This document shows, in pieces, positions 1 to 10,402 of a DNA stretch of 64,000 nt. The stretch covers positions 1,550,001-1,614,000 of the forward strand of contig AP018536.1 of NCBI GenBank assembly GCA_003584705.1. The letters are read 5' to 3'. The notes beneath the pieces are model-generated. The model was not told the origin of the DNA and ran no database searches. It saw nothing but the letters and a program-made list of their open reading frames with translations. Position 1 is the first letter of the stretch. Every line of letters starts with the position of its first letter. The position numbers and the translations under genes were made by a program. This DNA comes from Lachnospiraceae bacterium GAM79 (GTDB lineage Bacteria > Bacillota > Clostridia > Lachnospirales > Lachnospiraceae).

Positions 1-1
1 T

Positions 2-1912
2 GATGTCGGGGAAGAGAACGGAATCTATTATATCGTCATGGAACTGGTAGAGGGTATTACCCTCAAAAAGTACATTGAGAAGAAGGCCAGACTGTCTTAC
101 AAGGAAGCGGTAAGTATCGCCATCCAGGTAAGCATGGGTATTGAGGCTGCACATAATAATCATATTATCCATCGGGATATCAAGCCGCAGAATATTATTA
201 TCTCCAAGGACGGCAAAGTCAAGGTGACAGACTTCGGTATTGCCAAGGCAGCTACCAGTAATACCATCACTTCTAATGTCATGGGAAGTGTACATTATAC
301 TTCTCCAGAGCAGGCCAGAGGTGGGTACAGTGATGAAAAGAGTGATATCTATTCGCTGGGCATCACCATGTTTGAGATGCTGACGGGAAGAGTGCCATTC
401 AACGGGGAGACTACGGTTGCCATTGCCATCAAGCATATTCAGGAAGAGATGCCGTCTCCGAAGGAGTTCGTACCGGAGATCCCTTCCAGCGTAGCCAGTA
501 TTGTACTGAAATGTTGTCAGAAGTCTCCGGACCGCAGATACCAGAATATGGCAGAACTGATCGCAGATCTGAAACAGTCCCTGATCAATCCGGAGGAAGA
601 TTTCGTGGTGAACACCGATCCGGATATGGAAGGTGGTACCCGGATGATCTCCGATGAGGATATGGCGCAGATCAAACGTAAGGTTCCTTATCAGGGCAGC
701 CGGGAATACGAAGAACCGGATCATGACGAGACCATGCGTCTGCGTTCCGATACGGAAGCCATGTATGAAAACGAAGAAGATGGCGAAGACGAAGATAATT
801 ACGACTACGACCCCAAGATGGAGCGTGTGACCACAATCCTGGCAATTGTAGCCGGTGTGGTGATCTGTATTATCCTGATCGTTCTGGCAGTGAAGATCTT
901 CGGCGGCAAAAATGGAGGAAGCAGTGACTCTGATGCAGGACCGATCATTACGACCGAAGAGACGGATGCCACAGAAGTGGAAAAGGTCTCCATGCCGTAT
1001 GTAACGGGCATGAAGGTAGAAGATGCAAAGAGCACCCTGACCAGTCTGGGAATCCTCACAGAGGTGACTTATGAGGAGTCCGACACGGTAGCGGAAGGTA
1101 TTGTTATCAATACAGATGTCAGCGTGGGAGCACAGATCGATAAGGGCAGCAAGGTAACCCTGAAAGCCAGTGCAGGAACTCAGGGTGTGGAAGTACCCAA
1201 TGTGGTGAATCTTACTTTTGATGAAGCCAATACACAGCTGGTAAGCAAGGGATTCCTGGTCAACAAGACAGAGAACTATTCCGATACGGTAGAGTCCGGT
1301 CGGGTGATTTCCCAGACCCCCTCCGAGGGCAACAAAGCACCAAAGGGCAGTGTGATCACTGTGACAGTAAGTCTGGGTAAGGAAGATACCAAGATCCGTG
1401 TGCCGAATCTGATCGGTCTGTCCGAGCAGGACGGCACGGTAGAAGCCATCGAGGCAGGACTGACCGTAGGCAGTGTGACCTATATCTACAGTGACGAAGT
1501 GGGAGAAGGCATGATCTGTTACCAGAGCTATTCCCATGGCTCCTATGTGGATCAGGGAACTTCCATTGATATCAAGGTCAGTCAGGGAGCTCAGAAGGTG
1601 ACTTACAAGTGTAATGTCAGCATTGCGGCACCGACGACTTCGGAAGCACCCGGCTATGTATCGGGAATGGAAGTCAGCATCAAACTGGTGACGGATGACA
1701 ATAACGTACTGCTGGATACCAAGACCAGCACTTTCCCGGTAGCTACCAATTTCAACGGTATGACTGCCTCCGGTGGTACGCTCACCATGACGTATCAGGT
1801 GACAAGCGAACCGACCACCACAACGAACCCGGATACCGGGGAGCAGGTGACGGTTCCCGGAACGACAGAAGACCGTTCCTTTACCAGAAGAGTTGAGTTC
1901 GTAAAGGAATAA
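2..1912 (+). CDS. prkC: Ser/Thr protein kinase with PASTA repeats (PrkC type), 5' end outside window
   Basis: Membrane receptor kinase that senses muropeptides or lipid II through extracellular PASTA repeats and phosphorylates cytoplasmic targets. The reading frame is open to base 2, so the true start lies upstream. Numbering from the first internal ATG (38), the catalytic loop HRDIKPQN is at about residues 45-52 and DFG at 65-67, followed by a PEQA activation-segment motif. An acidic linker leads to one membrane segment (about 264-288). Three PASTA repeats follow (about 320-384, 386-451 and 456-520), then a Thr-rich beta-type tail. The glycine loop and catalytic Lys are outside the window. 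It is followed after 18 bp by rsgA, the arrangement usual in Firmicutes (prpC-prkC-rsgA). Confidence 0.95.
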   Translation, partial: DVGEENGIYYIVMELVEGITLKKYIEKKARLSYKEAVSIAIQVSMGIEAAHNNHIIHRDIKPQNIIISKDGKVKVTDFGIAKAATSNTITSNVMGSVHYTSPEQARGGYSDEKSDIYSLGITMFEMLTGRVPFNGETTVAIAIKHIQEEMPSPKEFVPEIPSSVASIVLKCCQKSPDRRYQNMAELIADLKQSLINPEEDFVVNTDPDMEGGTRMISDEDMAQIKRKVPYQGSREYEEPDHDETMRLRSDTEAMYENEEDGEDEDNYDYDPKMERVTTILAIVAGVVICIILIVLAVKIFGGKNGGSSDSDAGPIITTEETDATEVEKVSMPYVTGMKVEDAKSTLTSLGILTEVTYEESDTVAEGIVINTDVSVGAQIDKGSKVTLKASAGTQGVEVPNVVNLTFDEANTQLVSKGFLVNKTENYSDTVESGRVISQTPSEGNKAPKGSVITVTVSLGKEDTKIRVPNLIGLSEQDGTVEAIEAGLTVGSVTYIYSDEVGEGMICYQSYSHGSYVDQGTSIDIKVSQGAQKVTYKCNVSIAAPTTSEAPGYVSGMEVSIKLVTDDNNVLLDTKTSTFPVATNFNGMTASGGTLTMTYQVTSEPTTTTNPDTGEQVTVPGTTEDRSFTRRVEFVKE

Positions 1913-1930
1913 GATCAAAGGCGGGAAGCT

Positions 1931-2824
1931 ATGAAGGGCAAGATTATAAAAGGAATCGCCGGGTTCTATTACGTCCATGTAGCGGACGATGGCCATACAA
2001 TGGGCACGGTGTACGAATGCAAGGCAAAAGGAGTCTTTCGCAAGGATCACAGAAAACCCCTGGTCGGGGATGACGTGGAGATGGATGTCCTGGATGAGGC
2101 ACAGAAAAAAGGAAATATCAGGGAATTGCTTCCCAGACACAGTGAACTGATTCGTCCGGCGGTAGCTAATGTGGATCAGGCGCTGGTGATTTTTGCCATC
2201 ACGAAGCCACAGCCGAATTTTAATCTGCTGGATCGTTTCCTGGTCATGATGCAGCAGCAGGACATTCCCTGCATTATCTGTTTTAACAAGCAGGATATTG
2301 ACGAGGAAGGCAAAAAGGAAGATTATCGTGCCATTTACGAACAGGCGGGATTCCGTACGATCACGGTCAGCGCAGCCAGACAAGAAGGGATAGATACCAT
2401 TCAGGAGCTGCTTCGTGGCAAGACCACTACGGTGGCGGGTCCCAGCGGTGTCGGTAAATCCTCTCTGGTAAACTGCCTGCAGTCCAGCACAGTGATGGAG
2501 ACCGGCTCCATCAGTGAGAAGATCGAGCGGGGAAAGCATACTACCAGGCACTCCGAACTGATCTCCATTGCACAGGATACGTATATTCTGGATACCCCGG
2601 GATTTAGCTCTCTGGGGTTGTTTCGGTTGGAGAAGGAGCAGTTGGCGGAATTTTATCCGGAGTTTGCCCCTTTTGAAAAATATTGCAGATTCGGAGGCTG
2701 CTCCCATATCTCTGAGCCGGTATGCGGTATCAAGGCTGCTGTGGCAGAGGGAGAGATCCCGCAGATACGTTATGAGAACTACTGTCTGCTCTATGATGAA
2801 CTGAAAAATCAGAGAAAATATTAA
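1931..2824 (+). CDS. rsgA: Ribosome small-subunit biogenesis GTPase RsgA
   Basis: Circularly permuted GTPase that helps late 30S maturation. An N-terminal OB-fold region is followed by the permuted motifs: NKQD (G4, about residue 118) precedes the P-loop GPSGVGKSS (170-178), then DTPGF (G3). The C-terminal zinc knuckle is C-x5-C-x-H-x5-C. Length 297 aa is normal. The ATG at 1931 has GGCGGGAAG in front of it. It sits directly behind prkC in the conserved order and is probably co-transcribed with it; the next gene starts 2 bp after its stop. Confidence 0.96.
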   Translation: MKGKIIKGIAGFYYVHVADDGHTMGTVYECKAKGVFRKDHRKPLVGDDVEMDVLDEAQKKGNIRELLPRHSELIRPAVANVDQALVIFAITKPQPNFNLLDRFLVMMQQQDIPCIICFNKQDIDEEGKKEDYRAIYEQAGFRTITVSAARQEGIDTIQELLRGKTTTVAGPSGVGKSSLVNCLQSSTVMETGSISEKIERGKHTTRHSELISIAQDTYILDTPGFSSLGLFRLEKEQLAEFYPEFAPFEKYCRFGGCSHISEPVCGIKAAVAEGEIPQIRYENYCLLYDELKNQRKY

Positions 2825-2826
2825 TT

Positions 2827-4224
2827 ATGAGTGAAGTGCAGAATAATCTAGGGGAAAAATTCAAAGAGACCATTGCGGAAGCGATGAAGACCGGAGATTT
2901 TCATGCGTTGAACACGCTGGTGACGGATACGGTCAACGATGCCTTGCGGGAGGCGGATTTCCAGGCAAATCTGTCCAGGGAAGCCACGGAAAAAAAGGTG
3001 TGGAATTCCCAGCGCAGCTGGCAGGATAAAAGGCGGGAGGAAGTCAAGACTGAGACAGAGATCCAGGCAGAACGGAAGCAGCGGGAAAAACAGCAGGAGG
3101 AGCGCCGCAGGCAGAACGAAGAATGGCACCGGCAGCGCAGAGAGCGGGAAAAGCAGTGGGAAGAACAACGGAAGGTTCAGGCAGAGCAGAACCGTGCACG
3201 GAATCAGGCACAGCCGGTGACACCCAGAAAAGCTACTGCGGCAGAAATGACTTCTCTGGTCAAAATGGAAAAGAAGGGAAACGTGTCCGGAACATTGTGC
3301 ACTGTGTTCGGCGGGATCGGACTGGGGTTCAGCGGACTGGGACTTCTGGTACAGCTGTTACTGGCAGCTTTTCAGGCAGCATCTCTGAGTGCGGCGATCC
3401 TTCCGGGGGTATTGTCTCTGGTATTTTTAGAGATGATCTCTTATGGCAACGGACAGCGTAGAAGATTAAAACGCGCGGAGAAATATCTGGAACTGTGCGG
3501 CACCAAAATGTATGGTGTGATCAACGAAATGGCCCGCTATACCGGAAAAAGTGTCCGCTATGTCAGAAGGGATCTTCGTAAGATGTTAAAAGCCGGAATG
3601 TTTCCGGACGGACATCTGGATGATAAAGAGACCTGCTTTATGCTCAATAATGTGATCTACCGTCAGTATCTGGAGACGGAGAAAGCCTATCTGGAGCAGA
3701 AGAAGATCAGTGAGCAGGAGAAGGAACAGAATACAGCGGGCACCGATACACAGGATACGGATCAGAACCGCAGAGAGCAGGAACTGCACAGTATTGTGGC
3801 AGAAGGAATGGAATACATCCGTCATCTGCGGGATCTGAATGACAGGATCGAAGGAGAAGCTATCTCTGAGAAGCTGTACCGGCTGGAAAATCTGTTGAAG
3901 GAGATCTTTGACCGAGTGCAGGAGCATCCGGAGCAGATGCACCGGATGCATAAACTGATGGATTATTACCTGCCTACTATGTTGAAACTGGTGGAGCAGT
4001 ATGCGGAATTTGACGAGATCAGCAGCCCGGGAGAAGATATTCTCGATGCTAAAAAAGAGATCGAAAAGACACTGGATATGATCAATCAGGCATTCGTTAC
4101 ATTGCTGAACAATCTGTTCCGGGATGCAGCCTTTGATGCGTCAGCGGATGCACAGGTATTGCAGACGATGTTGGCTAAGGAAGGGCTGACAGAATCGGAT
4201 TTTGTAAGAGAAAAAAATGTATGA
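2827..4224 (+). CDS. XpaC-like membrane protein (5-bromo-4-chloroindolyl phosphate hydrolysis family)
   Basis: Membrane protein of unknown biochemical role, 465 aa. Residues about 55-125 are a highly charged Arg/Glu/Gln coiled coil. Two hydrophobic segments follow at about 158-205, then a helical C-terminal half of XpaC type. The call rests on this layout and on the next gene, a TelA/KlaA-like protein: xpaC and telA-like (yaaN) genes are neighbours in many Firmicutes. It starts 2 bp after rsgA without a strong ribosome binding site, suggesting translational coupling. No catalytic motif can be named, and the hydrolase name of the family is historical. Confidence 0.7.
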   Translation: MSEVQNNLGEKFKETIAEAMKTGDFHALNTLVTDTVNDALREADFQANLSREATEKKVWNSQRSWQDKRREEVKTETEIQAERKQREKQQEERRRQNEEWHRQRREREKQWEEQRKVQAEQNRARNQAQPVTPRKATAAEMTSLVKMEKKGNVSGTLCTVFGGIGLGFSGLGLLVQLLLAAFQAASLSAAILPGVLSLVFLEMISYGNGQRRRLKRAEKYLELCGTKMYGVINEMARYTGKSVRYVRRDLRKMLKAGMFPDGHLDDKETCFMLNNVIYRQYLETEKAYLEQKKISEQEKEQNTAGTDTQDTDQNRREQELHSIVAEGMEYIRHLRDLNDRIEGEAISEKLYRLENLLKEIFDRVQEHPEQMHRMHKLMDYYLPTMLKLVEQYAEFDEISSPGEDILDAKKEIEKTLDMINQAFVTLLNNLFRDAAFDASADAQVLQTMLAKEGLTESDFVREKNV

Positions 4225-4292
4225 CAGCAGGAAAGTAATGCTGATGGTAAATAAAAAATCATGAGAGAGTATGGAAAGGCGGGGTTATAAGT

Positions 4293-5453
4293 ATGAATAT
4301 GGATCTGGATGCAGCAACAAAAGAGGCACCTACCCTTACACTGGATCCCTTTGCGGAGGCAAAGGCAGAGATCGTGGAGAAGAAGCCGGAGGAACTGGTA
4401 GAGGAGCAGGCTGTTCCGGAGATGGAACTGACACCGGAAGAACAGAAAATGGTAGATGATTTTGCGGGACAGATCGATCTGACCAATACCCAGGCGGTAT
4501 TGCAGTACGGTGCGGGGAGTCAGAAAAAGATCGCAGATTTCTCTGAGACAGCACTTAGCAATGTCCGGACCAAGGATATGGGCGAGGTTGGACAGCTGTT
4601 GACGGATGTAGTGGCACAGCTCAGGGATTTTGATACAGAGGAAGACAAGGGATTCTTCGGCTTGTTTAAAAAGAGCGGGGATAAGCTGAATAATCTGAAA
4701 GCAAAGTATGATAAAGCGGAAGTGAACATCAGCAAGATCTGTGATGCCATGGGAAATCATCAGGTGGTGCTGCTAAAAGATGTGGCGGTACTGGACAAGC
4801 TGTATCAGCTGAATCTGAATTATTTTAAAGAACTGTCCATGTACATTCTGGCAGGTAAAAAGAAACTGACACAGGCGAAAAACGTGGAACTGCCGGAACT
4901 TCTGGAAAAAGCACAGAAGAGCGGACTGCCGGAGGATACGCAGGCTGCGAAGGATTTTGCAGCAATGTGTGAGAGATTCGAGAAGAAGATCTATGATCTG
5001 GAACTTACCAGAGCCATTTCTCTGCAGATGGCACCCCAGATCCGACTGATCCAGTCCAATGATATCGCTATGTCCGAGAAGATCCAGTCCACACTGGTGA
5101 ATACGATCCCTCTGTGGAAGAGCCAGATGGTCATTGCCATCGGTCTGGATCATGCCACCGATGCAGCCAAGGCACAGCGTGCAGTATCGGATATGACCAA
5201 TGAACTGTTGAAGAAAAATGCAGAAGCACTGAAAGTGGCATCCGTGGAGACAGCGAAGGAATCTGAGAGAGGTATTGTGGATATCGAGACCCTCAAGACC
5301 ACGAACCAGACACTGATGACCACACTGGATGAAGTCATGAAGATCCAGGAGGAAGGCCGTGCCAGAAGACAGAGCGCAGAGGAAGACTTACAGCGGATCG
5401 AAAATGAAATGCGGGATAAGCTTCTGGAGATGAGCCAGTCATCCCATACATGA
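4293..5453 (+). CDS. Toxic anion resistance protein, TelA/KlaA family
   Basis: Soluble, largely alpha-helical 386-aa protein of the TelA (tellurite resistance) family, which is linked to envelope-stress and membrane functions in Firmicutes. The N-terminal part is acidic; the body contains the family-typical helical stretch around QMAPQIRLIQSND and the C-terminal segment TNELLKKNAEALK. It lies 68 bp behind the XpaC-like gene, supporting a functional pair. The ATG at 4293 follows GGCGGGG. A real resistance function to tellurite is not shown by the sequence. Confidence 0.85.
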   Translation: MNMDLDAATKEAPTLTLDPFAEAKAEIVEKKPEELVEEQAVPEMELTPEEQKMVDDFAGQIDLTNTQAVLQYGAGSQKKIADFSETALSNVRTKDMGEVGQLLTDVVAQLRDFDTEEDKGFFGLFKKSGDKLNNLKAKYDKAEVNISKICDAMGNHQVVLLKDVAVLDKLYQLNLNYFKELSMYILAGKKKLTQAKNVELPELLEKAQKSGLPEDTQAAKDFAAMCERFEKKIYDLELTRAISLQMAPQIRLIQSNDIAMSEKIQSTLVNTIPLWKSQMVIAIGLDHATDAAKAQRAVSDMTNELLKKNAEALKVASVETAKESERGIVDIETLKTTNQTLMTTLDEVMKIQEEGRARRQSAEEDLQRIENEMRDKLLEMSQSSHT

Positions 5454-5481
5454 TTTTTACATAATTTTAAGCAGAGAAATC

Positions 5482-5510
5482 TTGACGAAACAACCAGAGG
5501 AAATTAAAAT
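5482..5510 (+). promoter_or_regulatory. Probable sigma-A promoter of the chemotaxis receptor gene
   Basis: TTGACG (5482-5487), a 17-bp spacer and TAAAAT (5505-5510) lie about 40 bp before the receptor start. No sigma-28 type promoter was seen. Confidence 0.5.
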
Positions 5511-5551
5511 AAAATGTATGTAGGTTAATTAACGGAAGGAGCAGGAAACAA

Positions 5552-6817
5552 ATGAAAAAACTGGAAGAAATGCTAAGGGAGAAACCGATTAAAAATAAGC
5601 TTTCTTTTGTGTTCCGCATTATGGACGTTTTATATGTGGTGCTGGCACTGGTGTCAGTTGTGGGATTGATACAGTCAAAAAACTATGTGGGAAGCGTAAT
5701 TGTTGTGATCATAGTTGTATTAGCTATTGCATTTAATGCAGCTATGTCAAAGATGCTTGCCAAAATGTTGGTAGAGCCTATTGAAAGTCTGGTAGTGGCA
5801 TCTGAGAAGATTGCTTCCGGTGACTTTGAGATCGGCACTCCTTATGAGTCCGAGGATGAGCTGGGACGCTTATCCGACAGTTTTGAGACCGCAGCCGGTA
5901 TTTTGAAAAAGGTTGTATCAGATCTGCAGGATATTGTAGAGCATTTTGCTGAGGGTAATTTTGATGTACATAGCAACTGCCCCGATGCGTATGTAGGACA
6001 GCTCCGCAATGTACTGGATGAACTGGATGATATGGTGAACAAGGTCAGTGAGACTATGCACGGTATTCAGGGATCTTCCGAACAGGTGTCTGCCGGAAGC
6101 AATCAGCTGGCTGTCAGTGCACAGGATATTGCAGAAGGTGCTACCAGTCAGGCTGCAGCTGTTGAAGAACTGGTGGCTACCGTAGAAGAAGTAACGAATC
6201 AGGTAATGGAGAACACCAAGTCTACCGATATCGTTCACGATAAGGCAAAACAGGTAGGTATCGAGGCAGCCAACAGCCAGCAGAAGATGGATGAGCTGGT
6301 AGATGCCATGAAGAAAATCGATACCACGACCCAGAATATCGAGAAGATCATCGCAGATATCGAGAATATTGCATCCCAGACCAATCTGCTGTCTTTGAAT
6401 GCTTCCATTGAGGCAGCAAGAGCAGGGGAAGCCGGAAGAGGTTTCGCAGTCGTGGCTGACCAGATCAGACAGCTGGCAGAAGAGAGTGCAAATTCCGCAG
6501 TAGAGTCTAAGAAGCTGATCGAAGAATCCATGAACGAAGTAGGAGTGGGTAACAGGGTTACCAGGGAGACCAACGAAGCAATGCAGAAGGTTATGACCGA
6601 ACTGGATCAGATCATCCAGGAGGTTGCTAATATCCGTACTGCATCCGACAGACAGGCAGTATCTGTCAACAACATCAAGAAGGGTGTGGAGGACATCAAC
6701 GATGTTATCCAGTCCAACTCCGCAGCAGCAGAGGAGACTTCCGCTACCAGCGAGGAGCTTTCCGCTTCCGCTACTACTTTGAACGAGTTGTTAGAGCACT
6801 TCAAACTGCGCGGTTAA
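5552..6817 (+). CDS. Methyl-accepting chemotaxis protein without a large extracellular domain
   Basis: Signal transducer of 421 aa. Two closely spaced membrane helices (about residues 20-38 and 45-65) are joined by only a few residues, so there is no extracellular ligand-binding domain. A HAMP region follows (about 72-125), then a cytoplasmic helical bundle with the conserved hairpin tip ([20 protein letters not shown], about residues 272-291). It presumably senses membrane state or internal cues, or is driven by another sensor. No chemotaxis or flagellar genes lie nearby. A good AAGGAG ribosome binding site precedes the ATG. Confidence 0.93.
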   Translation: MKKLEEMLREKPIKNKLSFVFRIMDVLYVVLALVSVVGLIQSKNYVGSVIVVIIVVLAIAFNAAMSKMLAKMLVEPIESLVVASEKIASGDFEIGTPYESEDELGRLSDSFETAAGILKKVVSDLQDIVEHFAEGNFDVHSNCPDAYVGQLRNVLDELDDMVNKVSETMHGIQGSSEQVSAGSNQLAVSAQDIAEGATSQAAAVEELVATVEEVTNQVMENTKSTDIVHDKAKQVGIEAANSQQKMDELVDAMKKIDTTTQNIEKIIADIENIASQTNLLSLNASIEAARAGEAGRGFAVVADQIRQLAEESANSAVESKKLIEESMNEVGVGNRVTRETNEAMQKVMTELDQIIQEVANIRTASDRQAVSVNNIKKGVEDINDVIQSNSAAAEETSATSEELSASATTLNELLEHFKLRG

Positions 6818-6857
6818 TCGGAGGATGTTTTCCCAAGATCGTAATAGAGAGAACAGA

Positions 6858-6893
6858 AGAACCATAGCTGAAACCACAGCTGTGGTTCTTTTC
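6858..6893 (+). terminator. Rho-independent terminator after the chemotaxis receptor gene
   Basis: Stem AGAACCATAGCTG / CAGCTGTGGTTCT (one mismatch) is followed by TTTTC. It separates the receptor gene from the amidase gene, which starts 15 bp further on. Confidence 0.8.
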
Positions 6894-6907
6894 ATATCGG
6901 AGGAGTA

Positions 6908-8095
6908 ATGAGTAATAAGGAAATGCTTCATAGAAAACAATATGGGATAGCGGCGGTAGTGGCCGGTCTGGCGCTTGCAGTAAGTATGACAGCCTGTGGT
7001 GCACAGAAAGGGACTGAGGGGACGGAGAGCGTGGAAACTATGGAAAACGTGGATCCTGTGGTTCCCGAGAGCGTAGTAGCATCCGCGGAGACAACAGAAA
7101 ATGAGAAAAACGCAGAGGAATTCGGTAGAGAAACGCTGGCGGAAACGTCTGTGCCGCAAGGGGCGGCGAATAGTGCAGGACATGAAATGGTGACTTCGGG
7201 GACCGACAAAGTTCCTGGGGGAGAGGTTGCGGTGTCGCAAAGCGGTATGCCGACAGAGGCCGCAGGCAGTCAGACAGAAACGGTAGCCGGTCAGCCGGAG
7301 GCTATACAGAACCAGCCGGTGGAATATACCGACTTACAACAGATCACTCTGGATCCGGACTGGGAATATGCGGATCATTCGAAGATCAATACCGGGGCGG
7401 CGGTATTGTACCGGGCACCGGAGGAGTGTGGACGAAAGGGAATCATTATCGGAGTGAATGCGGGACATGGCACCGCCGGTGGGGCCAAAGTAAAGACGTT
7501 GTGCCATCCGGACGGTTCGGCCAAGACTACGGGAGGCAGTACGGCAGCGGGAGCTACAGAAGCTGCGGCAGTGTCCGGAGGCATGACATTTCAGGACGGG
7601 ACACCGGAGCGAACGGTTACTTTGCAGATGGCACAGATCCTGCGGGACAAACTGTTGGCCTCTGGCTATGATGTACTGATGCTCAGGGACGGAGAGGATG
7701 TGCAGTTGGACAATGTGGCCAGGACCGTGATCTGCAATAACGTGGCAGACTGCCATATTGCACTGCACTGGGACAGCGGTGACAGCAAGAATTACGACAA
7801 GGGATGCTTTTACATCTCTGTGCCGGAAGTACTGAAGAGTATGGAACCGGTGGCATCCCACTGGCAGCAGCACGATGCTCTGGGAGCGGATCTGGTGGAA
7901 GGGCTGCGGGGACAGGGAGTAACGATCTATGGAAAAGGAAACATGAGCATTGACCTGACCCAGACTTCTTATAGTACGATCCCTTCCGTGGATATGGAAC
8001 TGGGAAATGCATATTCCGATCACAGCGATGCTATACTGGATCAACTGGCGGAAGGATTACTGCAGGGGATTAACGTTTATTTTCAACAGCAGTAA
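6908..8095 (+). CDS. Lipoprotein with C-terminal N-acetylmuramoyl-L-alanine amidase (Amidase_3) domain
   Basis: Predicted exported peptidoglycan amidase of 395 aa. The N-terminus has a signal peptide ending in the lipobox-like SMTAC, so the protein is probably anchored to the membrane by a lipid at Cys23. Residues about 35-135 are a low-complexity Glu/Thr/Ala linker. The Amidase_3 domain (about 175-395) shows the zinc ligands NAGHG, PERTV and ALHWD, and the catalytic-type Glu in DMELGN. The usual HSN is HWD here. Start: ATG preceded by GGAGGAG. Its 3' end overlaps the convergent acyltransferase gene by 26 bp. Confidence 0.85.
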   Translation: MSNKEMLHRKQYGIAAVVAGLALAVSMTACGAQKGTEGTESVETMENVDPVVPESVVASAETTENEKNAEEFGRETLAETSVPQGAANSAGHEMVTSGTDKVPGGEVAVSQSGMPTEAAGSQTETVAGQPEAIQNQPVEYTDLQQITLDPDWEYADHSKINTGAAVLYRAPEECGRKGIIIGVNAGHGTAGGAKVKTLCHPDGSAKTTGGSTAAGATEAAAVSGGMTFQDGTPERTVTLQMAQILRDKLLASGYDVLMLRDGEDVQLDNVARTVICNNVADCHIALHWDSGDSKNYDKGCFYISVPEVLKSMEPVASHWQQHDALGADLVEGLRGQGVTIYGKGNMSIDLTQTSYSTIPSVDMELGNAYSDHSDAILDQLAEGLLQGINVYFQQQ

Positions 8096-9116
8096 GATTG
8101 GTTAGAGCGGCAATGCATTGATCGGAGATGGACTTCAAAAGAAATCCCAGCACTGCCATCAGCAGCAATTCAACGAGAAACAAACCTAAAACACCCACCA
8201 TACCGCGCATATAGGGAATAGCCCTCGGAGTGATAAAATAGATAATGATATGGTGGACCAGAAATACTTCATAAGAGTAGTTACTTATCGTACGGAGAAA
8301 TCGGCCGTTTCCTTTTTCGAGAACCGGTTCTAGGCATGCAGCGGAAATCCAGAAGGCAACGGCCAGTATCGTTATTTTCAAACCGGTGCTGATGGGAAGT
8401 GCAAAAGGGCACAGAACAAAGAAAATCACCACCGGCAGGGATAAGAAAATCCATTTAGGATTGAATTTTTCATGATAATAACCAATCATCATACCGATTA
8501 CGAACTCGTAGCCCTTCAGGAAGAAGTTCATATGGATGGGGACGGAGAAATCGTAATGAAATAAAACAATCAAATAAATCCCGGTAGCGATGATAAAAAA
8601 GAACTTTTCATTTTTTATCATAAAAAATCGAAGCAATGGAAAGATCAGATACAACAGAATAAGACATCCCAGAAACCATTCTCCGATGGTAAGGGAAAAG
8701 GTGCTGATCCCGTGCATGCTGACCCAGGAATCCATTCCAAGAAAAGTAAAAACAATTCTCCACGCAGGAATTCCTTCAGGAAAAATATTGTGGACGGAAT
8801 GGCTCTGGAAAAGGAGAAACAGGAAATAAACAATGTAAAGAATATAAAAGGGAATCAGGATGCGCAGAAATCTTTTCTTATAATATTTTGCGAGGCTGAA
8901 GTTCTCCTTCGCGGTATAGGAGAGACTGGCACCGGATAACATGAAAAATACAGCAACACCCAGGGTTGCCAGATGCATATTGCTGTTGGAAAACAGAGGA
9001 TTGAGTCTCTCTACAGGACAGATTCCGGAGAGATAGAGCTGAAAGAGCAGATGATAAAAAATAATGAAGCAAAAGCAGGTACATCTAAGCAAATCAAAAT
9101 AATGTATTCTTTTCAT
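8070..9116 (-). CDS. Acyltransferase family 3 membrane protein
   Basis: Integral membrane O-acyltransferase (348 aa, about 10 membrane helices) of the family that adds acetyl or other acyl groups to cell-surface sugars. The N-terminus has the family signature RIHYFDLLR followed by FYH with the conserved His. The acceptor cannot be inferred, as no glycan genes are next to it. It is a single-gene unit transcribed towards the amidase gene and has its own promoter (9149-9177). Confidence 0.85.
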   Translation of the reverse strand: MKRIHYFDLLRCTCFCFIIFYHLLFQLYLSGICPVERLNPLFSNSNMHLATLGVAVFFMLSGASLSYTAKENFSLAKYYKKRFLRILIPFYILYIVYFLFLLFQSHSVHNIFPEGIPAWRIVFTFLGMDSWVSMHGISTFSLTIGEWFLGCLILLYLIFPLLRFFMIKNEKFFFIIATGIYLIVLFHYDFSVPIHMNFFLKGYEFVIGMMIGYYHEKFNPKWIFLSLPVVIFFVLCPFALPISTGLKITILAVAFWISAACLEPVLEKGNGRFLRTISNYSYEVFLVHHIIIYFITPRAIPYMRGMVGVLGLFLVELLLMAVLGFLLKSISDQCIAALTNLTAVENKR

Positions 9117-9148
9117 TAATTTTTCCTCTTTGGTTTATGATATTGCAT

Positions 9149-9177
9149 ATTATAGCATATTTTTATTTCGAAAGAAA
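9149..9177 (-). promoter_or_regulatory. Probable promoter of the acyltransferase gene
   Basis: On the minus strand, TTTCTT, a 17-bp spacer and an extended -10 (TGCTATAAT) point towards the acyltransferase, 33 bp from its ATG. The -35 is poor, but the extended -10 is strong. Confidence 0.5.
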
Positions 9178-9190
9178 AGTATTTAGGTGT

Positions 9191-9218
9191 TTGAAAAAAA
9201 CACATATTATGCTATAAT
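9191..9218 (+). promoter_or_regulatory. Probable promoter of ychF
   Basis: TTGAAA (9191-9196), a 16-bp spacer and the extended -10 TGCTATAAT (TATAAT at 9213-9218). It lies back to back with the acyltransferase promoter. Confidence 0.6.
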
Positions 9219-9298
9219 TTTAGATTATATTGTTCAACTAATAAACAGAAAGGCAAAAATTCCGTTTATAGAGGGATTTTTGAACGGGTAAAGATAAA

Positions 9299-10396
9299 AT
9301 GAAGCTGGGTATCGTAGGTCTTCCCAACGTGGGAAAGAGCACACTTTTCAATTCCCTGACCAAGGCGGGAGCAGAATCCGCCAACTATCCCTTCTGTACC
9401 ATCGACCCTAACGTGGGTGTGGTAACAGTTCCGGATGACAGACTGAAAGCACTGGGCGAGATGTATCATTCCAAGAAGGTAACTCCCGCAGTGATCGAAT
9501 TCGTGGATATCGCAGGTCTGGTAAAGGGTGCCTCCAAGGGTGAGGGACTGGGCAACCAGTTCTTAAGCAATATCCGTGAAGTGGATGCTATCGTACATGT
9601 GGTAAGATGTTTCGAGGATCCTAATGTCATCCATGTGGACGGCAGCGTGAACCCTCTGCGTGATATCGAGACCATCAATCTGGAGCTGATCTTCGCAGAT
9701 CTGGAAGTACTGGAGAGAAGACTGTCCAAGGTAGTCAAGGCAGCCAGAATGGACAAGACCTATGCCAAGGAGCTGGCACTGCTTGAGCGTATCAAGGAGC
9801 ATCTGGAGAGCGGTAAGATGGCAAAGAGCCTGGATGTTACCGATGAGGATGAACTGGCTCTGTTAAAGGAATACAATCTGTTGACTTATAAGCCTGTGAT
9901 CTATGCAGCCAATGTAGCCGAGGATGATCTGGCAGATGACGGCGCATCCAATGAGATGGTGGCAAAAGTAAGAGAGTTCGCAGCCGGTGAACACAGTGAG
10001 GTATTCGTGATCTGTGCACAGATCGAGGAAGAGATCTCCGAGCTGGATGATGATGAGAAGGCAATGTTCTTAGACGATCTGGGATTAAAGGAATCCGGTC
10101 TGGAGAAACTGATTAAGGCAAGTTATCATATCTTAGGTCTGATGAGCTTCCTGACTGCAGGAGAGGATGAGACCAGAGCATGGACCATCAAGATTGGCAC
10201 CAAGGCACCTCAGGCAGCCGGCAAGATCCACTCCGATTTCGAGAGAGGCTTCATCAAGGCAGAAGTAGTAAACTACAAGGATCTGCTGGAGCAGGGCTCT
10301 CTGGCCGCTGCCCGTGAAAAGGGTCTGGTCGGCATGGAAGGTAAGGATTATGTAGTGCAGGACGGCGATGTGATCCTATTTAGATTCAACGTGTAA
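9299..10396 (+). CDS. ychF: Redox-regulated ATPase YchF (OBG family)
   Basis: Conserved P-loop protein (365 aa) that binds ATP rather than GTP and associates with ribosomes. The P-loop GLPNVGKST is at residues 6-14, DIAG follows, and the altered G4 motif is in NVAEDD. The C-terminal TGS-type domain includes the segment ending [10 protein letters not shown], the usual end of YchF. Length and ends fit the family exactly. It is a single gene between its own promoter and a long palindrome. Confidence 0.97.
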   Translation: MKLGIVGLPNVGKSTLFNSLTKAGAESANYPFCTIDPNVGVVTVPDDRLKALGEMYHSKKVTPAVIEFVDIAGLVKGASKGEGLGNQFLSNIREVDAIVHVVRCFEDPNVIHVDGSVNPLRDIETINLELIFADLEVLERRLSKVVKAARMDKTYAKELALLERIKEHLESGKMAKSLDVTDEDELALLKEYNLLTYKPVIYAANVAEDDLADDGASNEMVAKVREFAAGEHSEVFVICAQIEEEISELDDDEKAMFLDDLGLKESGLEKLIKASYHILGLMSFLTAGEDETRAWTIKIGTKAPQAAGKIHSDFERGFIKAEVVNYKDLLEQGSLAAAREKGLVGMEGKDYVVQDGDVILFRFNV

Positions 10397-10402
10397 TACT
10401 AA